Shown piece after piece: positions 25,427 through 37,521 of a DNA stretch of 64,000 nt. The translations under genes and the position numbers were made by a program. The first letter of the stretch is position 1, and each line of letters opens with the position of its first letter. Source of the stretch: Xanthomonas sp. F10 (GTDB taxonomy: Bacteria > Pseudomonadota > Gammaproteobacteria > Xanthomonadales > Xanthomonadaceae); NCBI RefSeq assembly GCF_014206815.1, contig NZ_JACHNP010000001.1:1640456-1704455 (forward strand), given 5' to 3'. Under the pieces are notes generated by a model. The model saw nothing but the letters and a program-made list of their open reading frames with translations, had not been told where the DNA came from and searched no databases.

Positions 25427-26539
25427 ATGACCGAATTCATCCCGCCCGGCAGCCGCTTCCTCGCCCTGCCCTCGCCGTTCCCGATGAAGCGTGGCGGCCA
25501 ATTGCACGGCGCGCGGGTCGCCTACGAGACCTGGGGCACGCTGTCGGCCGCACGCGACAACGCGATCCTGATCGTCACCGGACTCTCGCCCGATGCACAT
25601 GCCGCCGCGAATGCCGACGATCCCACGCCCGGCTGGTGGGAAGGCATGCTCGGCCCGGGCAAGCCGATCGACACGCAGCGCTGGTTCGTGATCTGCGTGA
25701 ACTCGCTGGGCAGTTGCAAGGGCTCGACCGGTCCCGCCTCGCCGCACCCGGACGATGGCCAGCCGTATCGCCTGCGCTTCCCGGAGCTGTCGATCGAGGA
25801 CGGCGCCGATGCCGCCGCGCAGGTGGTGCACGCGCTGGGCATCGCGCAGTTGGCCTGCGTGATCGGCAACTCGATGGGCGGCATGACCGCCCTGGCGCTG
25901 CTGCACCGGCATCCCGGCCTGGCGCGCAGCCACATCAACATTTCCGGCAGCGCGCAGGCGCTGCCGTTCTCGATCGCGATCCGCTCGCTGCAGCGCGAGG
26001 CGATCCGGCTGGATCCGAACTGGAACGGCGGCGACTACGACGAAGCCACCTATCCCGAGTCCGGCATGCGCATGGCACGCAAGCTTGGCGTGATCACCTA
26101 CCGTTCGGCGCTGGAATGGGACGGCCGCTTCGGCCGCGTGCGGCTGGATTCGGACCAGACCGACGACGATCCGTTCGGCCTGGAGTTCCAGGTCGAGAGC
26201 TACCTGGAAGGCCACGCCCGGCGCTTCGTGCGCCGCTTCGACCCGAACTGCTATCTTTACCTCAGCCGCTCGATGGACTGGTTCGACCTGGCCGAGCCTG
26301 CCGGCGGCGACGTGCTCGCCGGCATCGCCACGATCCGCATCGAACGTGCCCTGGCGATCGGCGCCAACACCGACATCCTGTTCCCGGTGCAGCAGCAGCA
26401 ACAGATCGCCGACGGCCTGCGCGCCGGCGGCGCACAGGCGCAGTTCCTGGGACTGGATTCACCGCAGGGCCACGATGCCTTCCTGGTCGATTTCGCGCGG
26501 TTCGGGCCGGCGGTGCGGGCGTTTCTGGACGCGCTGTAG
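25427..26539 (+). CDS. metX: MetX-family acyltransferase (homoserine or, more likely, serine O-succinyltransferase)
   Basis: A 370-residue alpha/beta-hydrolase acyltransferase. The nucleophile is Ser149 in CVIGNSMGGMTAL, and the substrate-loop motif reads NSLGSCKGSTGPAS (residues 92-105). The His of the triad is in SPQGHDAFLVDF near the C-terminus, with the Asp in the preceding ATIRIERALAIGANTDILF region. MetX enzymes acylate homoserine in methionine synthesis, but the SLGS variant of the loop is a feature I associate with the Xanthomonas serine O-succinyltransferases that feed cysteine synthesis. Sequence alone does not settle the substrate. The gene stands alone. Confidence 0.85.
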   Translation: MTEFIPPGSRFLALPSPFPMKRGGQLHGARVAYETWGTLSAARDNAILIVTGLSPDAHAAANADDPTPGWWEGMLGPGKPIDTQRWFVICVNSLGSCKGSTGPASPHPDDGQPYRLRFPELSIEDGADAAAQVVHALGIAQLACVIGNSMGGMTALALLHRHPGLARSHINISGSAQALPFSIAIRSLQREAIRLDPNWNGGDYDEATYPESGMRMARKLGVITYRSALEWDGRFGRVRLDSDQTDDDPFGLEFQVESYLEGHARRFVRRFDPNCYLYLSRSMDWFDLAEPAGGDVLAGIATIRIERALAIGANTDILFPVQQQQQIADGLRAGGAQAQFLGLDSPQGHDAFLVDFARFGPAVRAFLDAL

Positions 26540-26717
26540 CGGCTGCGCGCAATTGCACGTCCGCCATGTCGCGAGGGTGATGATGCACTTCGCTCGTTGT
26601 GGCTGATCCCACGCAAGGCAACACGCTCCGCTCCTGCAAGCGCAATGGTGCGAAAAGCCAGGGGGCGTGCATCCCTGATTCCATCTCAGACCTCGGCCTG
26701 AAAGGCACCAGATGGCG

Positions 26718-26788
26718 CTGTAGGAGCGGCTTCAGCCGCGACCGGCGTTCCCGGTCAGGTCGGGTCGCGGCTGAAGCCGCTCCTACAG
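26718..26788. repeat. REP-like inverted pair between convergent genes
   Basis: Arms of 23-25 bases, the outer ends reading CTGTAGGAGCGG and its complement, enclose about 21 bases. It sits between the 3' ends of the MetX-family gene and cydC, where it may serve both transcripts. Confidence 0.9.
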
Positions 26789-26805
26789 AGCGCTGCGCAG
26801 TAGCG

Positions 26806-28478
26806 CTAGGCCTCGACCTGCAGCCGCCCCTCCTGCAACCGATAGCGCACATGCACCACGCCCTCGGGCAGCACGTCGTGGCTGATCAGCAGCAGGCTGC
26901 GCTGGCCCAGCGCCTGCGCCAGGTCGCGCAGCAGCGCCTGTGCGGTGTCCACATCCAGGCCTTCGGTGGGTTCGTCCAGCACCAGCAGCGGTGCTTCGCG
27001 CAGCAGCGCACGGGCCAGGGCCAGGCGCCGGGCCTGGCCGGCGGACATGGTGGCGCCGTTTTCGCCGAGCCAGGCATCGAGGCCACCGACTTCGTGCAGC
27101 CAGGCATCCAGCCGCACGTCGGCCAGCACCTGCTGCAGGCGCGCATCGTCGGCCACGGGATCGCCCAGGCGCAGGTTGTCGCGCACGCTGCCGGCGAACA
27201 CCGGTGCGCCCTGCGGCAGCCAGGCGATGCGGCGATGCCACTGCGCCTCGGCCACCTCGCGCAGGTCCAGGCCGGCGTAGCGGACGCTGCCCTGTTGCGG
27301 ATCCCACAAACGCAGCAGCAACGCCGACAGGGTGGTCTTGCCGCTGCCGCTGTCGCCGGAGAGGGCGATGCGCTCGCCCGGCGCGATGCGTAGTGTCACA
27401 CCGTCGAGCACGCGCCGGGTCTCGCCCGGCCAGGCGAACGCCACGTCGTCGAACTGCACCTCGCCACTGGCTGGCAGCGCCTGCGGGTGCGCCGGGTTGG
27501 CGACCGGCGGCGCCTGCCCGGCGATCGCCTGCAAACGCCGCGCGGCGACCCGGCCGGACTGCAGCGCCTGCCAGGCCAGGCCGGCGCCGGCCCAGACCTC
27601 GAGTAGGGCCACGGTCAGGAACACCAGGCCGGCGGCCTGTTCGGCGCCGATCGCATCGGCGCGCGCCGCCCCCAGCGCCACCCACAGCATCGCCAGCAGG
27701 CCCGCCGCGGCGCACAGCGCATGCAAGGCGTTGCCGCCGATCAGCCGCTGGCGTTGGCGCCGGTCCTCGGCGCGCAGCGCCTGCGCGCTGGCGTCCACGC
27801 GCGCGATCCAGGCGGCCTGCGCCTCGAGCGCGGCCAGGTCGGCGGCGCCCTCCAGGCCTTCGTAGGCCAGCGTGCGCAAGGCTTCGCGCTGCTGCGCGCG
27901 TGCGCGTTCGCGGGCCTCGCCGCCACGTGCCACCACCCAGGGCACGCCGAGTCCGATCGCCAACGCCAGCGCGGTCAGCACCAGCGCCGCCGGCCAGTGG
28001 ATCGCCGCCGCCGCGGCGATGCCGATCGCGCCGACCCCGAGCAGTGCCGCCAGCGGCGCCAGTGCGCGCACCACCAGGCCGTCGACCTCGCCGATGTCCG
28101 ACATCAGCCGTGCCAGCAGTTCGCCGGTGCGGCTGGCGCCGAGCCGTGCCGGTGCCAGCGGCAGCGCGCGACGGAAGAACCACACGCGCAGGTCGCGGGC
28201 GATGCGCAAGGTGGCATCGTGCCCGACCAGCTTTTCGCCGTAGCGCGAGGCGATGCGGGCGAAGGTCAGTGCGCGGATGCCGGCCGATGGCGAAAAGAAA
28301 TTGAAGCCGCTGCCCATGCCGACCGCACCGGCCAGCGCCGCGGCGGTGAGGAAGCCGCCGGACAGGCCGAGCAACCCGACCCCGGCCAGCATCGTGCACA
28401 GCACCAGCAGCGCGGTCAGCAGCAGCCGGCCGAGATGGCGGCCGAACACGCCGCGCAGGGTGTCGCGCTTGGTGCGGC

Positions 28479-28482
<4 letters not shown>
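26806..28482 (-). CDS. cydC: Thiol reductant ABC exporter subunit CydC
   Basis: A 558-residue half-transporter: six membrane spans (about residues 15-310) fused to an ATPase with Walker A ALSGDSGSGKTTLSALLL and Walker B PLLVLDEPTEGLD. The ABC signature reads MSAGQ instead of LSGGQ, a mild variation. CydDC exports glutathione and cysteine, which the periplasm needs for cytochrome bd assembly. It overlaps cydD by 4 bases and forms the heterodimer partner. Confidence 0.93.
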
Positions 28483-30275
<1,793 letters not shown>

Positions 30276-30379
30276 AACGGGCTCGGCGCGGCGAACGAAG
30301 CCGCCAGTTTAGCGGGGAAGGCGGTTCCGGGCTGGAACCGCCGTGGCCGCCACGATGCCGCGCACCCCCATTGCACACA

Positions 30380-30393
30380 TTGATCTGGATCAA
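30380..30393. promoter_or_regulatory. FNR/Anr box between cydDC and cydABX
   Basis: TTGATCTGGATCAA is a perfect TTGAT-N4-ATCAA anaerobox. It lies 90 bases before cydA and 105 before cydD, so it could activate cydABX, cydDC or both when oxygen falls. An FNR/Anr-type (Clp-family) regulator gene is not in the window. Confidence 0.85.
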
Positions 30394-30482
30394 GGTCGAA
30401 CGCGCCGGGGCGGCGGAAGATCGCCTCCAATCTCCCGCCACTCGGCCACCCAGATGCACATTTTCCACGAGGTAGCACAGCC

Positions 30483-32072
30483 ATGATCGACACCACTGTC
30501 GTAGAGCTGTCGCGGCTGCAGTTCGCCATGACCGCCATGTACCACTTCCTGTTCGTCCCGCTCACCCTGGGCTTGTCCTTCATGATCGCGATCATGGAGA
30601 GCGTGTACGTCATGACCCGCAAGGACGTGTGGCGGCGCATGACCCTGTTCTGGGGCGTGCTGTTCGGCATCAACTTCGCGATGGGCGTGGCCACCGGCAT
30701 CGTGATGGAGTTCCAGTTCGGCATGAACTGGTCCTACTACAGCCACTACGTCGGCGACATCTTCGGCGCGCCCTTGGCGATCGAAGGGCTGATGGCGTTC
30801 TTCCTGGAGGCGACCTTCATCGGCCTGTTCTTCTTCGGCTGGAGCAAGCTCACGCCGGTCAAGCACCTGATGGTGACCTGGCTGATGGCGCTGGGCACCA
30901 ACCTGTCGGCGGTGTGGATCCTGATCGCCAACGGCTGGATGCAGAATCCGACCGGCGCGGTGTTCAACCCGGACACCATGCGCATGGAAGTGGTCGACTT
31001 CATGGCGGTGGTGTTCAACCCGGTGGCGCAGGCCAAGTTCGTGCATACGGTCAGCGCCGGCTATGTGACCGGCGCGGTGTTCGTGATGTCGATCAGCGCG
31101 CTGTACCTGCTGCGCGGCAAGCACCGCGACATCGCCCGGCGCTCGTTCGCGGTGGCCGCCGCGTTCGGCATGGCGTCCTCGCTGTCGGTGGTGGTGCTGG
31201 GCGACGAGAGCGGCTACGCCGCCAACGAACACCAGAAGATGAAGCTGGCCGCGATCGAAGCGATGTGGGAAACCGAGCAAGCGCCGGCCGACTTCACCGC
31301 CTTCGGCATCCCCAACCAGGCCACCGGCAAGAACGACTACGCGATCAAGGTGCCGTACCTGATGGGCCTGATCGCCACGCGCTCGTTGAACACGCCGGTG
31401 CCGGGCATCCTGGAGCTGGTCAAGCGCGCCGAGCACCGCGTGCGCGGCGGGCAGATCGCCTACGGCGCGCTGCAGCGGCTCAAGGCCAACCGTAACGATG
31501 CCGAGGCGCGGGCGGTGTTCGATCGCCACTGGCAGGACCTGGGGCACGGCCTGCTGCTCAAGCGCTACCGCGAGGACATCCTCAACGCCACCCCGGAGGA
31601 GATCGCCAAGGCCGCGCTGGACACGGTGCCGCGCGTGCTGCCGCTGTTCTGGACGTTCCGGGTGATGGCCGGCCTGGGCTTCTACCTGATCGCCTTCTTC
31701 GCCGCCGCGCTGTGGTTCTCGTGCAAGCACAATTTCGAGGACAAGCGCTGGTTCCTGAAGCTGGCGCTGTGGACCCTGCCGGCGCCGTGGATCGCGATCG
31801 AGTGCGGCTGGTTCGTGGCCGAGTACGGCCGCCAGCCGTGGGCGGTGGAAGGCGTGCTGCCGACCTTCTATGCCGCCTCCGGCCTGGCCCTGCACGACAT
31901 CCTGATCACCCTCGCCGGCTTCGTGGCGATCTACACCACGCTGCTGATCATCGAGATCAAGCTGATGCTCAAGGCGATCCGCAAGGGGCCGGACGCGCTG
32001 CCCGCCCTGCTGCAACCCGCCCCGCGCCCCGTTCCCCCGATCGCCGCACCTGCGGCCGCCGGCCACCTCTGA
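30483..32072 (+). CDS. cydA: Cytochrome bd ubiquinol oxidase subunit I
   Basis: A 529-residue heme-bearing subunit of a high-affinity terminal oxidase. Family landmarks are the N-terminal heme-ligand region ([15 protein letters not shown]), the quinol-binding Q-loop with [18 protein letters not shown], and [19 protein letters not shown] near the C-terminus. The Q-loop is of the long, E. coli-like type. It is transcribed with cydB and cydX and diverges from cydDC. Confidence 0.97.
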   Translation: MIDTTVVELSRLQFAMTAMYHFLFVPLTLGLSFMIAIMESVYVMTRKDVWRRMTLFWGVLFGINFAMGVATGIVMEFQFGMNWSYYSHYVGDIFGAPLAIEGLMAFFLEATFIGLFFFGWSKLTPVKHLMVTWLMALGTNLSAVWILIANGWMQNPTGAVFNPDTMRMEVVDFMAVVFNPVAQAKFVHTVSAGYVTGAVFVMSISALYLLRGKHRDIARRSFAVAAAFGMASSLSVVVLGDESGYAANEHQKMKLAAIEAMWETEQAPADFTAFGIPNQATGKNDYAIKVPYLMGLIATRSLNTPVPGILELVKRAEHRVRGGQIAYGALQRLKANRNDAEARAVFDRHWQDLGHGLLLKRYREDILNATPEEIAKAALDTVPRVLPLFWTFRVMAGLGFYLIAFFAAALWFSCKHNFEDKRWFLKLALWTLPAPWIAIECGWFVAEYGRQPWAVEGVLPTFYAASGLALHDILITLAGFVAIYTTLLIIEIKLMLKAIRKGPDALPALLQPAPRPVPPIAAPAAAGHL

Positions 32073-32091
32073 CCCCGGCAGGAGACACACC

Positions 32092-33243
32092 ATGGACTTC
32101 ATTGCATTGGACTACACCACGCTGCGCGTGATCTGGTGGCTGCTGCTGGGCATCCTGCTGATCGGCTTCGCGGTGATGGACGGATTCGACCTGGGCGTCG
32201 GCGCGCTGCTGCCGTTCGTGGCCAAGACCGACGCCGAACGCCGGCTGGTGGTGAACACCATCGGCCCGGTCTGGGAGGGCAACCAGGTCTGGCTGGTGCT
32301 CGGCGGCGGCGCGATCTTCGCCGCCTGGCCGCCGCTGTACGCGGTCAGCTTCTCCGGCTTCTACCTGGCGATGTTCGTGATCCTGTTCGCGCTGATCCTG
32401 CGGCCGGTCGGGTTCAAATTCCGCGGCAAGCTGCCCGGCCAGCGCTGGCGCAACGGCTGGGACTGGGCGCTGTTCCTCGGCGGCTTCATCCCGGCGCTGA
32501 TCATGGGCGTGGCGGTGGGCAACGTGCTGCTGGGCGTGCCGTTCCACTTCGACGACACCCTGCGGGTGTTCTACACCGGCAGCTTCTTCGGCCTGCTCAT
32601 GCCGTTCGCCCTGCTCGCCGGCCTGCTCAGCGTGAGCATGCTGGTGGCGCACGGCGCGGCGATGCTGGTGCTGAAGACCGACGGCCCGGTGGCCGAGCGC
32701 GCGGCGCGCTACGGCAGCGTCGCCGCCCTGGCGGCCTGCGCGCTGTTCGCCGGGGCCGGGGTGTGGGTGGCCACCGGCCTGCCTGGCTACGCGGTCACCT
32801 CGCAGGTGGTCACCGACGGCGCCACCAACCCGCTGCTGAAGACCGCCGTGCTCGGCGAGGTCGGCGGCTGGATGCACAACTACCAGAGCATGCCGCTGAC
32901 CGCGCTGGCCCCGGCCGCGGGCCTGCTCGGCCTGTTGCTCAGCGCGGTACTGCTGCGCAAGCGTCGCGGGGGCCTGGCGTTCATCGCCTCCGGCGCGGCC
33001 ATCGCCGGCATCATCCTCACCGTGGGCTTTGCGATCTTCCCGTTCCTGTTGCCCTCCTCCAGCCAGCCGGGCTCCAGCCTGACCGTGTGGGACGCCTCCA
33101 GCAGCCACCTGACCCTGTGGATCATGCTGCTGGCCACCGTGGTGTTCCTGCCGATCATCCTCGGCTACACCACCTGGGTGTACCGCGTGCTGAAGGGCAA
33201 GGTCACCGCCGCCTCCCTGGACGACAACCCCAACGCGTACTGA
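32092..33243 (+). CDS. cydB: Cytochrome bd ubiquinol oxidase subunit II
   Basis: A 383-residue membrane subunit with about nine spans. The start [20 protein letters not shown] and the segment [20 protein letters not shown] are characteristic, as are the conserved [20 protein letters not shown] and the loop [15 protein letters not shown]. Its ATG follows cydA after 19 bases with AGGAG upstream. Confidence 0.97.
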   Translation: MDFIALDYTTLRVIWWLLLGILLIGFAVMDGFDLGVGALLPFVAKTDAERRLVVNTIGPVWEGNQVWLVLGGGAIFAAWPPLYAVSFSGFYLAMFVILFALILRPVGFKFRGKLPGQRWRNGWDWALFLGGFIPALIMGVAVGNVLLGVPFHFDDTLRVFYTGSFFGLLMPFALLAGLLSVSMLVAHGAAMLVLKTDGPVAERAARYGSVAALAACALFAGAGVWVATGLPGYAVTSQVVTDGATNPLLKTAVLGEVGGWMHNYQSMPLTALAPAAGLLGLLLSAVLLRKRRGGLAFIASGAAIAGIILTVGFAIFPFLLPSSSQPGSSLTVWDASSSHLTLWIMLLATVVFLPIILGYTTWVYRVLKGKVTAASLDDNPNAY

Positions 33244-33266
33244 CGCACCCGCAAGGAGAAACGATC

Positions 33267-33398
33267 ATGTGGTACTTCGCCTGGATTCTCGGTGTCGGCC
33301 TGGCCTCCACCGCCGCCATCCTCAACGGCATGTGGTTCGAGGCGCGCGAGCGCAACGCGGCGGATGCCGCCGCCGACACCACCGGCGCGACGGACTGA
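33267..33398 (+). CDS. cydX: Cytochrome bd small subunit CydX
   Basis: A 43-residue single-span protein, MWYFAWILGVGLASTAAILN onward, with the conserved WYFAWILG start and the acidic residue after the span (GMWFEARE). AAGGAG lies 9 bases upstream of the ATG. CydX stabilises the hemes of CydAB. It completes the cydABX operon and is easily missed because of its size. Confidence 0.92.
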   Translation: MWYFAWILGVGLASTAAILNGMWFEARERNAADAAADTTGATD

Positions 33399-33417
33399 AA
33401 TTTTTTTGCAAAGGCGC

Positions 33418-33446
33418 TTGCCGAATGCGGAAGACCTCCGTATCAT
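33418..33446 (+). promoter_or_regulatory. Promoter of tRNA-Pro
   Basis: TTGCCG (33,418-33,423) and TATCAT (33,441-33,446) are separated by 17 bases and end 12 bases before the mature tRNA, a well-spaced sigma-70 promoter. Confidence 0.6.
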
Positions 33447-33458
33447 GTGCGGCTCCTT

Positions 33459-33535
<77 letters not shown>

Positions 33536-33554
33536 GTTTCAAGGTCACAAGAAG

Positions 33555-33585
33555 CCTGGAAAACCACCGTTTTCCGGGTTTTTTT
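33555..33585 (+). terminator. Intrinsic terminator of tRNA-Pro
   Basis: CCTGGAAAAC (33,555-33,564) pairs with GTTTTCCGGG (33,569-33,578) with one G-U pair and a 4-base loop, followed by seven T residues. Confidence 0.9.
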
Positions 33586-33822
33586 GTGCCCGCAATCCGG
33601 CACTGGCCGCGCATCGCGGCAACCGGCTGTCCGCGCCCGCCTGCCCCGATCCTCTCGCGGCAGCCGGGCCTTGACGCCGGAGCCTGGCGTCTCGCCACAA
33701 TGGCGACGGGGGAACCGGCGCATTCATCACGCCCTGCGTCTTCGGCGACGCCACGCGCCGGAAGCGAGGCGGCGGGCATGTCCGTTTCGACGCTAACGAC
33801 TCAGACAAACGGACACGACACC

Positions 33823-34152
33823 ATGAAACTGCAAGCGACGCTCTGCCTCTCACTGATCGCGCTCTACTGCGCACCCGCAGCCGCGGTAACCGAAACCGAC
33901 AAGCTGGTGGACCGCCTCGGCGTACAGGGCGTACAGGGCGGCACGACTGCCTACTTCAGCGTCAAGGATGCGCTCTCCACCACCTGCAAGTTCGACATCG
34001 TCTACTTCAACATCGGCGACGAGTTCGGCAAGGCCGCCTATGCGAGCCTGCTTGCCGCGCAGACCTCGGGCAAGAAGCTCTCGCGCTTCGAGTATTGGCA
34101 ATCCGCTCCAGGCGAAACCTGCACCCTCTCGCTGGTCGAATCGCGCAGCTGA
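33823..34152 (+). CDS. Hypothetical exported protein
   Basis: A 109-residue protein with a clear signal peptide (MKLQATLCLSLIALYCAPAA). Two Cys residues in the mature part (TTCKFDIVYF and GETCTLSLVE) could form a disulfide. A direct 9-base duplication in its gene gives the GVQGVQGG stretch. Earlier in-frame ATGs exist but do not give a better signal peptide. I recognise it only as a small secreted protein of a kind seen in Xanthomonadaceae, with no known function. It is convergent with the secretion operon. Confidence 0.7.
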   Translation: MKLQATLCLSLIALYCAPAAAVTETDKLVDRLGVQGVQGGTTAYFSVKDALSTTCKFDIVYFNIGDEFGKAAYASLLAAQTSGKKLSRFEYWQSAPGETCTLSLVESRS

Positions 34153-34175
34153 GCGGTGCGGACTGCGGTTGCTCC

Positions 34176-35360
34176 TCAGCGCAACCGCGCCTTCAACAAC
34201 GGCCGCAGCAGGTAGTTCAGCACGCTGCGCTTGCCGGTGAGGATATCGACCTCGGCAACCATGCCGGGAATGATCGGCAGCGTGTCGCCGTCGCGACGCA
34301 ACTGGCTGCCGTCGGTGCGGATCAGCACCTGGTAGAACGACTCCTTGCCGTGCGCGGTCTGCTCCTCGATGGTGTCGGCGCTGATCTGCTCGACGGTGCC
34401 GTTCAACTCGCCGTAGATGGTGTAGTCGTAGGCGGTGATCTTGACCCGGGCCTGCATGCCCGGCACCAGGAACGCCACGTCGCGTGGCTTGATCCGCGCC
34501 TCCACCAGCAACCGCTCCTCCACCGGGATGATCTCCATGATCGGCTCGCCCGGCGGGATCACCCCGCCGCGGGTATTGATCAGCACCGTGTTCACCCGTC
34601 CGCGCACCGGCGACAGGATCTCGGTGCGGCGCAGCTGGTCGTGGCGCTGTTGCACGATCGGCTCCAGCGCGCTGAGATCGGCCTTGCGCTTGGCCAACTC
34701 GGTGTAGGCCTCCTGGAAATAGCTGTTGCGCAGCTCGCCGAGACGCCCGCGCAGGGTGGCGATGTCCTGGCTGAGCTTGAGCGCCTCGACCTGGCTGACC
34801 GCCCCCTTGGCCACCAGCGGGCGCACGATGTTCAACTGGTCCTGGGCCAGGGCGATCTGGTGCTGGATCGCCTGGGTGCCTTCGGCCAGCTTGCTGCGCC
34901 GCGACTCGAACAGGTCGCGCTCGGACCGCAGCAGGGCGCTCTCGCCGGCGATCTGCGCCGGGAAGGCGATGCTGGTCTTGCCCAGCACTTCCGCCTCCAG
35001 CCGCGCGATCGCCGCATGCAGCACCTGCGCCTGGTTGACCGATTCCTGGTAGTTGGTCAGGAAGTGGGTGCGCTCCAGCCGCACCAGCGGCTGCCCCGGC
35101 TTGACCAGTTCGCCCTCCTGCACCAGCAACCGATCGAGGATGCCGCCCTCCAGGCTCTGGATCTTCTGGATGCGGCTGTACGGCACCACCCGGCCGTCGC
35201 CGCGGGTGACTTCGTCCAGCTCGGCCCAGGCCGCCCAGCCCAGGAACAGCGCCACCGTCGCCAGCACCGTCCACAGCAGCGGCCGGTACCAGGGATGCGT
35301 GGATGCCAGCAGCGGGTCGCCCAGCCGCCGCCGCACCGCCACCGCCGCGCGCTCAGCCAT
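34176..35360 (-). CDS. Type I secretion membrane fusion protein, HlyD/LapC type
   Basis: A 394-residue periplasmic adaptor. One inner-membrane span at about residues 28-47 (LWTVLATVALFLGWAAWAEL) precedes a lipoyl-like half (LEGGILDRLLVQEGELVKPG), long coiled-coil arms (about residues 100-240) and a beta-barrel domain. The HlyD family C-terminal signature ends PGMVAEVDILTGKRSVLNYL. It connects the ABC transporter to the TolC-like protein to export the adjacent giant adhesin in one step. Its start overlaps the ABC gene by 8 bases. Confidence 0.94.
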   Translation of the reverse strand: MAERAAVAVRRRLGDPLLASTHPWYRPLLWTVLATVALFLGWAAWAELDEVTRGDGRVVPYSRIQKIQSLEGGILDRLLVQEGELVKPGQPLVRLERTHFLTNYQESVNQAQVLHAAIARLEAEVLGKTSIAFPAQIAGESALLRSERDLFESRRSKLAEGTQAIQHQIALAQDQLNIVRPLVAKGAVSQVEALKLSQDIATLRGRLGELRNSYFQEAYTELAKRKADLSALEPIVQQRHDQLRRTEILSPVRGRVNTVLINTRGGVIPPGEPIMEIIPVEERLLVEARIKPRDVAFLVPGMQARVKITAYDYTIYGELNGTVEQISADTIEEQTAHGKESFYQVLIRTDGSQLRRDGDTLPIIPGMVAEVDILTGKRSVLNYLLRPLLKARLR

Positions 35361-37521
35361 GGCTGCCCGCCAATGCCGTCGCCGGCACCTGCACCCGGTT
35401 GCCCTGCAGCACCTGCTCCACCGGCCCGTCCACCACCACCCGCCCCTGCCGCAGCACCACGGCGCGTTGCGCCAGCTCCAGCATGCTGCGCTTGTGCGTG
35501 CTGACGATCAGCGTGCGCGTGCCCAGCCAGCGCTGCAGGTAGGCGATGAACACGTGTTCGCTGTGCTGATCAAAGGCCGCGGTGGGCTCGTCGAGCAGCA
35601 CCACGCTGGGGTCCTGCAGCAACAGCCGCGCCAGTCCCAGCGCCTGCCGCTGCCCGCCGGACAGGCTGGCATTGCCCTGGATCGGCAGGTCCAGCCCGAA
35701 CGGATGCGCGCGCACGAACGTGCCCAACCCGACCCCGTCCAGCGCCGCATACAGTTCCTCGTCGCCGAGCGCGGACCCGTGCAGGTTGAGGTTGTCGCGC
35801 AGGCTGCCATGGAACAGCGCCACGTCCTGCGGCAGGTAGCCGATGTTGCGCATGCGGTCGGCCGGGTCGATCTGCGCGATCGCCACGTCGTCCAGCAACA
35901 GCCGCCCCGCGTGCGGATCCAGCAGGCCGGCCAGCACCCGCAGCAGCGTGGACTTGCCGGCGCCGTTGCCGCCCAGCAGCGCCACGCGCTCGCCGGCGCC
36001 GATGCGCAGCGCCTGCACGTCCAGCACCGGCGGCTGCTCGCCGTAGCGCAGGCTCACCGCCTCCAGGCGGTAGTCGCCGCGCACGCGCAGCTTGTGCACG
36101 AAGCGCTTGCCCGGCGGCCGCTCCTGTTCGGCCCCCAGCAACTGGTCCAGCCCCTCCATGGCCACGCGTGTGTGCTGCCAGCGCCCCAGCACCGCCGCGG
36201 CCTGCCCCAGCGGCGCGATGGCGCGCGAGGCCAGCAGCGAACAGGCCACCAGCGCACCCACGCTCATCTCGCCCTGCTGGATGCGGTAGACGCCGAACAC
36301 CACCACCCCGACGTAGGCCAGTTGCTGCACCACCGATGCGGCATAGCTGAGCGCGGTGGTCAGCGCGTACGTCCGCATCGCCGAGGCGGACAGCTGCGCG
36401 GTCAGCGCTTCCCACAGTCCCTGGCAGCGGCCTTCGCCGCGTGCGGCCTTGATCGACTCCAGATGCTCGAATGCCTCCAGCAGCAGGCCGTTCTTCATCG
36501 CCCCCTCGCGCAGGTTCTGCCGCGACAGCTCGCCGAGCAGGCGCTGCGCCAGCAGCCCGGGCAGCACCATCAGCACGCAGGCGACCAGCGGCACCCAGAC
36601 CACGTGGCCGCCGATCAGGGCGATGATCCCCAGGAAGATCGCCACGAACGGCAGGTCGCTGATCAGCGCCGCGCTGGAACTGGTGAAGAACTCGCGCACC
36701 GATTCGAACTCACGCACCTGGGTGCTGAACGCGCCCATCGACGCCGGCTTGGCGGCCATGCGCATGGCCAGCACGCGCGAGAACAGCAGCGTGGACAATT
36801 GCAGGTCCAGGCGCTTGCCCAGCACCGCCAGCAACTGCCCGCGCAGGGTGCGCAGCACGCCTTCCATCACGATCGCCAGGACCACGCCGCTGGCCAGGAT
36901 CCACAGCGTGTCGAAGGCCGCGTTGGGCACCACGCGGTCGTAGACCTGCATGGCGAACAGCGCGGTGGCGATGGCCAGCAGGTTGGCGACCATCGCCGCC
37001 AGCGCCACTTCCGCATAGGAGCGCCACAGCTTCTTCAGCGGCCCGTAGAACCAATGCTCCGACGCGCTGCCGGCGTACCCGCCGATGCGCCCGTCGTCGC
37101 GGAAGCGCGGTTTGGCGAAGACCGCCGACCCGCTGTACAGCGCCTCCAGTTCCGCCACCGGCACCGCCTGCTCGCCACCGCCGGCATGCGGCAGCAGCAG
37201 CCGTGCCTGTCCCGCCTCGACCGCCTCCAGCAGCACCGTGCGCCCATCGTGCAACAGCAGCAGCGCCGGCAGCAGGTAGCGGTCCATGCCGTCCAGCGGA
37301 TACGCCAGCACCTCGGCCGTGAGCTCGGCACGGCGCAGCGCGCGCGGCACCAGGTGCAGCGGCAGGCGTCCCTGCACCAGGGCGATGCCGTCCACCAGTT
37401 CGGCATCGCTCAACGGCCGTCCCAGGCGCTGGCACAACAGCAGCAGGCCTTCGCGCAGTCCGTCCGCGGCGCCGGCCCGCGGCGTCGCCACGGATGCTTC
37501 GATCCCCCCTTCACCCTGCAT
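35353..37521 (-). CDS. Type I secretion ABC transporter/ATPase, LapB type
   Basis: A 722-residue inner-membrane exporter. The N-terminal ~130 residues form a peptidase C39-like domain that lacks the catalytic pattern, as expected for RTX-type exporters that only dock substrate. Membrane spans cover about residues 170-440, and the ATPase shows Walker A LLGGNGAGKSTLLRVLAG, signature LSGGQRQALGLARLLL and Walker B VVLLDEPTAAFD. The gene overlaps the TolC-like gene by 11 bases and the adaptor by 8, in one operon with the adhesin. Confidence 0.94.
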   Translation of the reverse strand: MQGEGGIEASVATPRAGAADGLREGLLLLCQRLGRPLSDAELVDGIALVQGRLPLHLVPRALRRAELTAEVLAYPLDGMDRYLLPALLLLHDGRTVLLEAVEAGQARLLLPHAGGGEQAVPVAELEALYSGSAVFAKPRFRDDGRIGGYAGSASEHWFYGPLKKLWRSYAEVALAAMVANLLAIATALFAMQVYDRVVPNAAFDTLWILASGVVLAIVMEGVLRTLRGQLLAVLGKRLDLQLSTLLFSRVLAMRMAAKPASMGAFSTQVREFESVREFFTSSSAALISDLPFVAIFLGIIALIGGHVVWVPLVACVLMVLPGLLAQRLLGELSRQNLREGAMKNGLLLEAFEHLESIKAARGEGRCQGLWEALTAQLSASAMRTYALTTALSYAASVVQQLAYVGVVVFGVYRIQQGEMSVGALVACSLLASRAIAPLGQAAAVLGRWQHTRVAMEGLDQLLGAEQERPPGKRFVHKLRVRGDYRLEAVSLRYGEQPPVLDVQALRIGAGERVALLGGNGAGKSTLLRVLAGLLDPHAGRLLLDDVAIAQIDPADRMRNIGYLPQDVALFHGSLRDNLNLHGSALGDEELYAALDGVGLGTFVRAHPFGLDLPIQGNASLSGGQRQALGLARLLLQDPSVVLLDEPTAAFDQHSEHVFIAYLQRWLGTRTLIVSTHKRSMLELAQRAVVLRQGRVVVDGPVEQVLQGNRVQVPATALAGSHG

